Positions 1 to 5,035 of a DNA stretch of 5,035 bases are shown in pieces. Within the stretch, counting starts at the first letter, position 1. Each line of letters begins with the position of its first letter. Source of the DNA: Nitrospinota bacterium (lineage in GTDB: Bacteria; Tectomicrobia; Entotheonellia; J063); contig RFHZ01000141.1 of the NCBI GenBank assembly GCA_003696125.1, positions 1-5,035 on the forward strand, read 5' to 3'. The position numbers and the translations under genes are program-made. A model generated the notes under the pieces. It ran no database searches, was not told where the DNA came from, and saw only the letters and a list, made by a program, of their open reading frames with translations.

Positions 1-718
1 CAATGGCAATATCTCCTCCCTCTGTAACCGGAGTCGATCCAAAGGAGGCCATGAGAGGACAGAGCCAGTCGTTGGCATCGGTACATTCGCTGATGGGGTT
101 GCCAAACATATGGCCAGCGGCTGCCAGCTTTTTACAAGCAGCCAAAAAAGCATCATAGGTAAAGGTGGCAATCTTTTTGGCATCCCGTTTCGTCACATCG
201 GGTGGGAAGAGTTCGGTAACATCGATACCGGCGTACTGTTTCCAGTAATCGATGCGGGTAACCATGGGATAGCTATGCGAGCCGATAGGCGAAGGTAAGA
301 CGATCCAGGTTCCATCCTGGTAGGCAAGGTAGCGGGCATTGGGATCGAAGTCCCCATACTGCTTTATGAGGCCTTCGGCCACGTCGTTCAACGGCTCAAG
401 CTTGTCTTTGTAAAAGGTGCCGTCAAATGTCCACAGGTGGATAATATCGTGTCCTGTCCCTCCCCGGCTTTCGGCCGCGGCAATGGTCATCAATTCTCGA
501 CCCAGGAAATCGACTTTTACCTTGACCTTATTCGCTTTTCCCCACCCCTCTATAATCGCTCTCGCCACATCGTTTGCGCCAGGGACCCAGTGGTCCCACA
601 GGGCAAGGCTTAGAGAGGGTTGGGCATAGGCATAGCGCCAAAGAGTAGGCATACCGATCACCGCACCGGTACTCAGGGCGGCCGTCTGTAAAAATCTGCG
701 ACGTGTGACGTTTCTCAT
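1..718 (-). CDS. Second CUT1 ABC transporter substrate-binding protein, Tat-exported, C-terminus cut by window edge
   Basis: This is the receptor subunit of a carbohydrate-type ABC importer (SBP_bac_1/UgpB-like), acting outside the cytoplasmic membrane. The frame is open from the ATG at 718 to the left edge, giving 239 residues without a stop. Residues 5-10 (TRRRFL) form a twin-arginine export motif. A hydrophobic stretch follows, and AYA at 30-32 is a likely signal-peptidase site before QPSLSL. The mature start LWDHWVPGAN (40-49) and later blocks TIAA, TGHD, LEP, GTW, PIGSHSYPMV, YAGID, ACKKL, FGNPI and DWL match the binding protein at 2907-4259 in order, with about half of positions identical by eye. 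Family members run about 400-450 residues, so roughly half is missing. It lies 247 nt downstream of permease 2, with a likely promoter of its own at 772-800. The substrate cannot be named; a sugar or polyol is the family default. Confidence 0.93.
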   Translation of the reverse strand, partial: MRNVTRRRFLQTAALSTGAVIGMPTLWRYAYAQPSLSLALWDHWVPGANDVARAIIEGWGKANKVKVKVDFLGRELMTIAAAESRGGTGHDIIHLWTFDGTFYKDKLEPLNDVAEGLIKQYGDFDPNARYLAYQDGTWIVLPSPIGSHSYPMVTRIDYWKQYAGIDVTELFPPDVTKRDAKKIATFTYDAFLAACKKLAAAGHMFGNPISECTDANDWLCPLMASFGSTPVTEGGDIAI

Positions 719-725
719 GGTAAGT

Positions 726-735
726 CCCCCCCTTT
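726..735 (-). promoter_or_regulatory. Ribosome binding site of the second binding protein
   Basis: On the minus strand AAAGGGGGGG ends 7 nt before the ATG at 718. It is G-rich and Shine-Dalgarno-like rather than a perfect AGGAGG. The spacing and the immediately following Tat signal sequence support the chosen start. Confidence 0.6.
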
Positions 736-771
736 GTTAATGGTGAGAAGATCCTCCCAATGGATAGGGGC

Positions 772-800
772 ATTATATCCCACCCTGTTTCTGGGTTCAA
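772..800 (-). promoter_or_regulatory. Likely sigma70-type promoter for the second binding protein
   Basis: On the minus strand, TTGAAC (800-795, four of six matches to TTGACA) is followed after exactly 17 nt by a perfect TATAAT (777-772). Initiation would fall near 765, giving a leader of about 47 nt before the ATG at 718. The position is intergenic, upstream of the correct gene and in the correct orientation. This suggests that the second receptor can be transcribed independently of the permease genes. Confidence 0.6.
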
Positions 801-810
801 ATAAAAAATC

Positions 811-829
811 TGCCTGGCATGTCCAGCCA
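811..829. promoter_or_regulatory. 19-bp imperfect dyad just upstream of the -35 box, possible regulator site
   Basis: The plus strand reads TGCCTGGCATGTCCAGCCA. Its 7-nt arms TGCCTGG and CCAGCCA are reverse complements at six of seven positions, around a 5-nt centre. The centre lies about 55 nt upstream of the inferred start near 765, a usual place for an activator. The regulator is unknown, and short dyads arise by chance. Confidence 0.3.
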
Positions 830-917
830 CTGCTTCAGGAAAAACAGCGGTCTGCTTTCAAGAGGAAACACGGGGAGGAGACGGGGACTGGAGAGAGGAG
901 GGCAGGGAGAAGAGGGA

Positions 918-955
918 GCCTCTCCCCCCCTACCATGAGAGGAGGAGGGAGAGGC
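918..955 (-). terminator. Stem-loop after permease 2, terminator or attenuator-like
   Basis: GCCTCTCCC (918-926) and GGGAGAGGC (947-955) are perfect 9-bp complementary arms around a 20-nt loop. The stem starts 10 nt after the permease 2 stop. On the minus-strand transcript the stem is followed by a pyrimidine-rich CUCCCUCUUCUCCC stretch, not a clean U run. It may therefore be a weak terminator, an RNA 3'-end stabiliser or a partial attenuator rather than a strong intrinsic terminator. It separates the permease genes from the second receptor's promoter. Confidence 0.5.
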
Positions 956-965
956 GGACTGCTCT

Positions 966-1835
966 TTAGTCTTTGACCGCCCCGGCCGTCAGCCCGGAGA
1001 TGTAGTAGTCCATCAGGAAGGCGTAGAGGATCACAGGAGGAGCTGCTGCCATCAGGGCCCCGGCCATCAGTTCTCCCCAGTAGTACACATCGCCACGGAT
1101 CAGGGTGGTCACGGTGCCGACGGTCAGGACCATCTCCTCATTGCTGTAGATAAAGGCGAGCGGGTAGAGGAAACCGGCCCAGGAGACGGTAAAGGCAAAG
1201 ATCGTTGCCGCAATGATTCCCGGCATGGCCACCGGGATGAAGATGCGGAGGAGCATCTGATACCAGTTGGCCCCATCGATCAGGGCCGCTTCATCCAGCT
1301 CTTTGGGGATAGAGCCGAAATAACCGATCATGATCCAGGTACAGAAGGGAACGGCAAGTGTAGGGAAGACCAGGACCAGCGACCACTTCGAGTTCAGCAA
1401 TCCCAGGCCTCCGATGACCTTGAACAGGGGGATGAAGAGGAGGGTATCTGGCACCAGATAGGTGAGAAAGACCCCGGTCGCCAACACCGAAGACCCCAGA
1501 AAGCGCATGCGTGCCAGCGAATAAGCGGCCAGGATGCTGATGGACATGGAGATGACCACCGAGCAGAGGGTAACGATCACGGTGTTTTTGAAGTAGGTGA
1601 GGAAGTAAGTGTTGACGAACAGGTCAATGTAATGGAACAGGGTGGGCTTCTGGTTAATGATCAGGGGAATCCCTTTTAAGCTGGCGATCTCTTCGTTTGT
1701 CTTAAACGAGGTGACCAGCATGTAGTACGGGGGGAAGAGGTAGAAGATGATAAAAACCACCAGAAAGAAATAGGCCAAAACGAGAGCCCATTTCCGGCTC
1801 TGCTGCATGCTACGGAAGGAGAATAGCTTGCTCAT
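966..1835 (-). CDS. CUT1 ABC transporter permease 2 (UgpE/MalG/LacG-like)
   Basis: This is a 289-residue inner-membrane subunit that pairs with the adjacent permease to form the translocation channel for a small solute, probably a sugar or related compound. Six hydrophobic segments are visible, at roughly 17-38, 84-108, 118-140, 153-175, 205-230 and 259-280. The cytoplasmic coupling loop is a clear EAA motif, DEAALIDGAN at 181-190 followed by IP at 200-201, which docks on the ATPase. The tail GLTAGAVKD is typical of the MalG-type family, and the length is normal. The ATG at 1835 shares its A with the TAA stop of permease 1, so translation is probably coupled; its own Shine-Dalgarno is weak (GAGAG-like). 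No truncation or frameshift is seen. The assignment to family is firm, the substrate unknown. Confidence 0.95.
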   Translation of the reverse strand: MSKLFSFRSMQQSRKWALVLAYFFLVVFIIFYLFPPYYMLVTSFKTNEEIASLKGIPLIINQKPTLFHYIDLFVNTYFLTYFKNTVIVTLCSVVISMSISILAAYSLARMRFLGSSVLATGVFLTYLVPDTLLFIPLFKVIGGLGLLNSKWSLVLVFPTLAVPFCTWIMIGYFGSIPKELDEAALIDGANWYQMLLRIFIPVAMPGIIAATIFAFTVSWAGFLYPLAFIYSNEEMVLTVGTVTTLIRGDVYYWGELMAGALMAAAPPVILYAFLMDYYISGLTAGAVKD

Positions 1836-2785
1836 TATAGTTCTCTCACTCTCTGCCGTACGTTTCGCAGGATAAAGAAAGCCAAAATGGCCAGTATGGG
1901 GAACATAAAGAGGGAAACCGCTGCTCCGAGCGGTACGTCACCAGATTCGATCCCGAGCTTAAACGCATAGGTTCCAAACAGGTGGGTGGTGTTGCGGGGA
2001 CCACCCTGGGTCAGTACACGCACGATGTCAAAGTTGGCAAAGGTGACAATGGTCGAGAACAGGACGGTGATGGCGATGATGTTGCGCAGCATGGGGATGG
2101 TGACGTAGATCAGCTTTTGCCAGGCATTGGCCCCATCGATGGAGGCAGCCTCGTAGAGATCTGCAGACACCGATTTCAGGGCGGCCAGGTACATGATGAG
2201 GAAGAAGGGAGAGCCGTACCAGATGTTGACCAGGATCACGGAGAAACGGGCCCAGAAGGTATTGCTCAACCAGGCGATGTGGGCACCGATGGTGTGCTCG
2301 AGGATCCAGTTGATGACGCTGTGACTCGGATCAAACAGCCACCACCACCCCAGGGTACTCAGGGCCGGGGGCATGACCCAGGGGACCAGGGCCAGTCCTC
2401 GCCAGAGTCGCTGCCGGTTCTCGGGGAGGATATTGATCAGGTGTGCCATCACAAAGCCGATCAGGGCCTTAAAAAAGACGGCGGTCAGGGTAAAGAGGAC
2501 CGATTGCCGTACCACCATCCAGAAGGTTTCGCGTTTGAACAGGAAGAGATAGTTGGCAAAGCCGACAAACCTTGTTTCCCGTTTATTGAGCATGCTCAAG
2601 AAGATGGAGTAAAAGAACGGATAGACAATTAATCCGATGATGAGAGCCAGCAGAGGAACGCAGAGGAGAAAAGCCAGCGTAGATTTGCGGTATAAGAGCT
2701 TTTGGAGCCACCCTGTCCGTACCGCAGGCCTGGTCACCCCTTCTTCCAGTTTGATCGACTCTTCCTGACTAGCCGGTCGATTCAT
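1835..2785 (-). CDS. CUT1 ABC transporter permease 1 (UgpA/MalF/LacF-like)
   Basis: This is the 316-residue partner channel subunit. After a hydrophilic N-terminal tail of about 35 residues come six hydrophobic segments near 36-60, 92-118, 127-147, 180-202, 235-255 and 286-308. The EAA coupling loop reads YEAASIDGAN at 211-220 with IP at 230-231. LTQGGPRNTT (258-267) matches the conserved GGP-T segment of UgpA/MalF-type permeases. The length is ordinary for UgpA-like proteins. The start ATG at 2785 is preceded by AGAGGGGAG with a short spacer. It lies 121 nt after the first binding protein, separated by stem-loops, and overlaps permease 2 by one base (TAATG). It needs a UgpC/MsmX-type ATPase, which is absent from the window. 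Confidence 0.95.
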   Translation of the reverse strand: MNRPASQEESIKLEEGVTRPAVRTGWLQKLLYRKSTLAFLLCVPLLALIIGLIVYPFFYSIFLSMLNKRETRFVGFANYLFLFKRETFWMVVRQSVLFTLTAVFFKALIGFVMAHLINILPENRQRLWRGLALVPWVMPPALSTLGWWWLFDPSHSVINWILEHTIGAHIAWLSNTFWARFSVILVNIWYGSPFFLIMYLAALKSVSADLYEAASIDGANAWQKLIYVTIPMLRNIIAITVLFSTIVTFANFDIVRVLTQGGPRNTTHLFGTYAFKLGIESGDVPLGAAVSLFMFPILAILAFFILRNVRQRVREL

Positions 2786-2828
2786 TGTCTCCCCTCTTCT
2801 GTCTTAATCCCGATAAAGTCCGGGAAAT

Positions 2829-2849
2829 CCCTTCTCTCTCAAAGAAGGG
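2829..2849 (-). other. Alternative 7-bp hairpin that competes with the main intergenic stem-loop
   Basis: CCCTTCT (2829-2835) and AGAAGGG (2843-2849) are perfectly complementary around a 7-nt loop. Positions 2846-2849 also belong to the left arm of the 2846-2884 stem, so the two structures cannot form fully at once. A switch between them is possible, but this purine/pyrimidine-biased region favours chance pairings. Confidence 0.3.
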
Positions 2850-2884
2850 GAAGGGGCCTCTTTCCACTCCTCTCCCCTTCCCCT
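2846..2884 (-). terminator. Strong stem-loop between the first binding protein and permease 1 (attenuator or partial terminator)
   Basis: AGGGGAAGGGG (2846-2856) and CCCCTTCCCCT (2874-2884) form a perfect 11-bp GC-rich stem with a 17-nt loop, 22 nt after the binding-protein stop. On the minus-strand transcript it is followed by UCUUUGAGAG, only mildly U-rich. Stem-loops at this position are known from binding-protein transporter operons such as malE-malF, where they raise receptor mRNA over permease mRNA. The same role is inferred here. Confidence 0.6.
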
Positions 2885-2906
2885 CTGGTGCTAAACTACA
2901 GACCGG

Positions 2907-4259
2907 TTAGCCTCGCATGTACCCTTCCAGCTCGTTGACGGCCCACTTGATCGCCTCGTCGATAGAGGCCCCTTCCTGGGTCACTTTGGCCACCGTGTTC
3001 GGAATGGTCGCCTGCGAGTAAATCTGCGCGGCAATGGTGATCGGTGCCGGGTACCCGCACATCATCTGGAACTCATCACCGCGTACCGGGTAGTTGTACA
3101 GGGTCCCTAAGGGTGGACTTGCCTCTTCCCATACCGGGTGAGCGGTAAAGGCCTTGATCAGGGGGACATCGTACCCTTTGCTGGCCGCGATCAGCTTGTA
3201 CTGCTGCTCCTTCTGCAGCAGGTGGAGGATCAGGTCTTTACCGGCCGTCTTATTCTTGCTGAAGTTCCAGACCCCCATCATGCGGGGCAGGGAGCCCCGG
3301 AAACGCCCCTTGGGCCCGGCCGGTGTGTCATGGTGCCATATCTGCTTGGCGATGTCCGGCTTGTCGCGTACCGCTACGGCCCAGGCGCTGGGAGGGTTCT
3401 GGATGGCAGAACCACGACCGGAGATGATCCAGCGGTTGTTAGAGGCATCGTCCCAGGCATAGACCTCTGGAGGCATGTACTGGGTCAGTTTCTTCATATA
3501 CTCCAGGGCCTGCCGGGTGGCATCAGAATCGACGGTGATTTCCCCTTTTTCGTTGACGAACATCGAGCCGAAGGACATGAACAATGGGCCTAACCAGTCC
3601 TGGGAGTCGCTCGTCGCGCCGATCGGATTCCCGAAGGGGTATCCGGCCTTGTGTAGCTTCTTGCAGGCTTCCAGGAAGTTATCGTAGTTCCAGCTCTTCA
3701 CCAGTTCTGGATCACGGTCAGGGCTGGCAGGGAAGATCTTCTTGAGATCGATCCCGGCATATTTCTTCCAGAGATCCAGCCGGGAGACCATCGGATAGGT
3801 GTGCGAGCCGATCGGTCCGGGAGCAGAGTACCAGGTCCCCTCGATCTTCCCCAGGTATTCGGCATCAGGGGAGAGCGGACCGTACTGGGAGATGACTTCG
3901 TTTACCACATCATCCATCGGCTCCAGGCTATCCCGGTGCAATGCGGTCTGCACGGTGGGGAAGTCCATGACATCATGACCGGTCTTGGCCCGGGCTTCGG
4001 CCGCAATGGTTACCAGTTGCTTCCCACCCATGGAGGTAATATAGTCGATGGTAATATCGATATGGTTGGCCTTGGCCCAGTCCTCGATGATCTTGCGGGA
4101 TACCTTATTGGCACCCGGCACCCAGTGGTCCCAAAGTCCCACACTCAGCTTTCCTGCCGAATACGAGGTTTCCACATACGGACCCACGGTCATTGCCGCC
4201 GTGGCAAGAGCCGTGGTGGCCAGAAACTGACGTCTCGTGAGCAGCTTTTCCGATTTCAT
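2907..4259 (-). CDS. First CUT1 ABC transporter substrate-binding protein, Tat-exported
   Basis: This is a complete receptor of 450 residues, the usual length for the SBP_bac_1/UgpB-like family, which captures a solute outside the membrane and hands it to the permeases. The start is set at the ATG at 4259 because a perfect AAGGAGGTGA lies 7 nt upstream. A GTG at 4292 in the same frame would add 11 residues encoded across that ribosome site and is not credible. Residues 8-13 (TRRQFL) are a twin-arginine motif, followed by an alanine-rich hydrophobic region and a probable cleavage near SYSA-GK (35/36). The mature domain begins LSVGLWDHWVPGAN and includes GPIGSHTYPMV (about 138-148), ACKKL, FGNPI, DDASNN (270-275) and a proline/alanine segment QNPPSAWAVAV. 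It leads the permease genes, with a likely promoter at 4371-4399. The substrate is unknown; carbohydrate is the family default, not shown by the sequence. Confidence 0.96.
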   Translation of the reverse strand: MKSEKLLTRRQFLATTALATAAMTVGPYVETSYSAGKLSVGLWDHWVPGANKVSRKIIEDWAKANHIDITIDYITSMGGKQLVTIAAEARAKTGHDVMDFPTVQTALHRDSLEPMDDVVNEVISQYGPLSPDAEYLGKIEGTWYSAPGPIGSHTYPMVSRLDLWKKYAGIDLKKIFPASPDRDPELVKSWNYDNFLEACKKLHKAGYPFGNPIGATSDSQDWLGPLFMSFGSMFVNEKGEITVDSDATRQALEYMKKLTQYMPPEVYAWDDASNNRWIISGRGSAIQNPPSAWAVAVRDKPDIAKQIWHHDTPAGPKGRFRGSLPRMMGVWNFSKNKTAGKDLILHLLQKEQQYKLIAASKGYDVPLIKAFTAHPVWEEASPPLGTLYNYPVRGDEFQMMCGYPAPITIAAQIYSQATIPNTVAKVTQEGASIDEAIKWAVNELEGYMRG

Positions 4260-4266
4260 CAGCCCT

Positions 4267-4276
4267 TCACCTCCTT
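4267..4276 (-). promoter_or_regulatory. Perfect Shine-Dalgarno of the first binding protein; decides its start
   Basis: The minus strand reads AAGGAGGTGA, a 10-nt match to the complement of the 16S rRNA 3' end, with 7 nt before the ATG at 4259. This implies very high translation, as expected for a receptor made in excess, and it rules out the upstream in-frame GTG at 4292. Confidence 0.9.
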
Positions 4277-4357
4277 GCTTAAGATTAACCACTATTGCTC
4301 TAAACTCCTCCTTCTAACCTCCTGCCTCTAGGGAATGCAACAGAGCCCTCACCAAAA

Positions 4358-4373
4358 TGTCGTATATACTACA
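4358..4373. promoter_or_regulatory. 16-bp palindrome over the transporter promoter start, candidate operator
   Basis: TGTCGTATATACTACA has a perfect central GTATATAC and outer TGT/ACA arms, with 14 of 16 positions symmetric. It overlaps the inferred -10 box (4371-4376) and the expected start near 4364, a classic repressor location. GTATA-N-TATAC-like centres are seen in some GntR-family operators, but the regulator is not in the window and the link is inference. Confidence 0.45.
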
Positions 4374-4399
4374 ATAAAGGAAAAGGATGGCGGTGTCAA
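4371..4399 (-). promoter_or_regulatory. Likely sigma70-type promoter of the transporter operon
   Basis: The minus strand has a perfect TTGACA (4399-4394), then 17 nt, then TATTGT (4376-4371, four of six matches to TATAAT). Initiation would be near 4364, leaving a leader of about 105 nt before the first binding-protein ATG at 4259. The overlapping palindrome strengthens the case. An alternative TATAAT at 4427-4422 lacks a recognisable -35. Confidence 0.5.
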
Positions 4400-4604
4400 T
4401 AGAAATCCCCTCCATAGTCATATTATACACGAATTTCTCTACACTCTGCCCCTATCTGAAAGGCGGTTTTCTTCAACAGGTGATGTTTTCCTTCCCTTCC
4501 CTGGCCACCAACCGGCTGTTGCCTTCTCTACAGGATCGCTCCCTGGCCCGTAGACACACCACCAGCATGGGCGGAGGAATATCTGGGAGCGGCTCACTTT
4601 TTGT

Positions 4605-4633
4605 TTGCCTCCTCCCCTCTCTTCGTTTAAGAT
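4605..4633 (+). promoter_or_regulatory. Weak candidate promoter for the plus-strand binding protein
   Basis: TTGCCT (4605-4610) and TAAGAT (4628-4633) are separated by 17 nt. Each matches four of six consensus positions. It would give a leader of about 105 nt before 4745. The match is poor enough that chance cannot be excluded. Confidence 0.2.
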
Positions 4634-4744
4634 ACCGGATGATCATGAAAAAACACCACGACCTCTAACAGATGAGCAGAGTCTTTTCTCTCTGCCTCTC
4701 AGTGTGTTCGACATTCCCGATGAGGAAGCTCCTGGGATCATGAT

Positions 4745-5035
4745 ATGATGTTTTGTGGGCATACACAAGTCTTCTCCTCTAGATGCCTTCTCTCCCTGAT
4801 GATAGGTATCTTTCTGTTCTGCGGGCAGAGTGTGCCAGGCTGGGGAGCCGGGACGGTGACCATTGCCCTGTACCAGGAACCGGAGACGCTTAACCCCTAT
4901 CTCGGTACCGGAGCCACCATTGGCCTGACCATTCGTCCCAGTGTGGAAGGGCTGATCGGGGTGAACCCGCAAGGGGAGTTTTACCCGGTCCTGGCAGAGA
5001 CGGTGCCCACGGTCCAAAACGGTGGGGTTTCCCCG
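4745..5035 (+). CDS. Family-5 (oligopeptide/dipeptide-type) ABC substrate-binding protein, N-terminal part only
   Basis: The plus-strand frame is open from tandem ATGs at 4745 and 4748 to the right edge, 97 residues. The N-terminus has an arginine (R14) before a hydrophobic run CLLSLMIGIFLFC, consistent with a Sec signal peptide. There is no good lipobox, because the residue before the cysteine is Phe. The mature part GTVTIALYQEPETLNPYL, then SVEGLIGVNPQGEFYPVLAETV, follows the conserved opening of DppA/OppA-type SBP_bac_5 proteins (an EP-TLNP block, then EGL, P-G and P-LAE). The start is uncertain: a GGGA 7 nt before 4745 is a weak ribosome site, and ATG at 4799 is an alternative that leaves only a short n-region. 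The gene is divergent from the CUT1 operon. Its substrate may be a peptide, nickel or a sugar oligomer, and is not decided by what is visible. Confidence 0.85.
   Translation, partial: MMFCGHTQVFSSRCLLSLMIGIFLFCGQSVPGWGAGTVTIALYQEPETLNPYLGTGATIGLTIRPSVEGLIGVNPQGEFYPVLAETVPTVQNGGVSP

Larger units (their letters stand above)
4260..4744. other. Divergent intergenic regulatory region, no convincing gene
   Basis: These 485 bases separate the minus-strand transporter genes from the plus-strand family-5 binding protein, so they must hold signals for both directions. Short open frames on the plus strand here have no recognisable domain and no good ribosome sites, and I do not call them. Visible content includes a TTGACA-containing minus-strand promoter (4371-4399), a palindrome over its start region (4358-4373), a second isolated TATAAT on the minus strand (4427-4422) without a good -35, and a hairpin GCAGAG/CTCTGC (4676-4681/4690-4695). 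The 8-mer GATCATGA occurs at 4641-4648 and 4736-4743. I see no tRNA and no riboswitch that I can recognise. Confidence 0.7.

Noticed and set aside
528-830. Minus-strand 100-codon open frame
   Set aside because: It overlaps the start of the second binding protein in another frame, and the conserved WDHWVPGAN sequence is read in the 718 frame.
1982-2632. Plus-strand 216-codon open frame opposite permease 1
   Set aside because: It is antisense to a clear permease gene, has low-complexity G/D/Q-rich composition with no domain, and has no ribosome site. It is a shadow of the permease codons.
3138-3593. Plus-strand open frames opposite the first binding protein, including 3801-4331
   Set aside because: They are antisense to a well-supported receptor gene and show no recognisable protein features.
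4260-4292. In-frame GTG start at 4292 for the first binding protein
   Set aside because: The extra 11 codons would be made from the Shine-Dalgarno sequence itself, and the ATG at 4259 has ideal spacing and begins the Tat signal peptide directly.
4422-4427. Perfect minus-strand TATAAT as the main promoter -10
   Set aside because: Sequences 16-18 nt upstream (GCAGAG, GGCAGA, GGGCAG) do not resemble TTGACA. The TTGACA/TATTGT pair at 4371-4399 is the better candidate.
4387-4668. Plus-strand small open frames in the divergent intergenic region (also 4335-4553)
   Set aside because: They have no domain, no convincing ribosome site, and composition unlike the neighbouring genes. They also overlap the minus-strand promoter signals.
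4643-5017. Minus-strand 124-codon open frame
   Set aside because: It is antisense to the family-5 binding protein, whose plus-strand translation carries the conserved EPETLNP and EGL blocks.

Overview
This window comes from a bacterial chromosome of moderate GC content. It carries most of a carbohydrate-type (CUT1, MalFG/UgpAE-like) ABC importer locus on the minus strand. At the right edge, on the plus strand, is the start of a divergent gene for a family-5 (oligopeptide/dipeptide-type) solute-binding protein. Both complete and near-complete CUT1 binding proteins carry twin-arginine (Tat) signal peptides, and the leading gene has a textbook AAGGAGGTGA Shine-Dalgarno sequence. The WDHWVPGAN-type binding proteins remind me of sequences from soil and uncultured lineages (Bradyrhizobium-like, Rokubacteria/Tectomicrobia-like), but this is an impression from memory. 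I cannot assign a phylum from the window.

Layout, reading the minus-strand transcript from right to left: a long divergent regulatory region (4260-4744); a complete Tat-dependent substrate-binding protein (2907-4259); a 121-nt gap with strong GC-rich stem-loops (2829-2884); permease 1 of the UgpA/MalF type (1835-2785); permease 2 of the UgpE/MalG type (966-1835), overlapping permease 1 by one base; a 247-nt gap with another stem-loop (918-955) and a good sigma70-like promoter (772-800); and a second, paralogous Tat-dependent binding protein (718 to the left edge, 239 residues visible, open at the edge). To the right, the plus-strand binding protein runs from 4745 off the window, with 97 residues visible.

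How it should work: either periplasmic or extracytoplasmic binding protein delivers a solute to the permease 1/permease 2 heterodimer, which must be powered by an ATPase. No ATPase (UgpC/MsmX type) is encoded here. It could lie beyond the left edge or elsewhere. The two binding proteins are about half identical by eye, so the arrangement binding protein-permease-permease-binding protein looks like one channel served by two diverged receptors. The second receptor probably has its own promoter. The stem-loops after the first receptor and after permease 2 would let receptor and permease levels differ.

I found no RNA genes, CRISPR array, insertion sequence or integrase-type element. Nothing here proves a wholly new system. 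The points most worth a second look are the duplicated receptor, the promoter/operator architecture, and the paired intergenic stem-loops.
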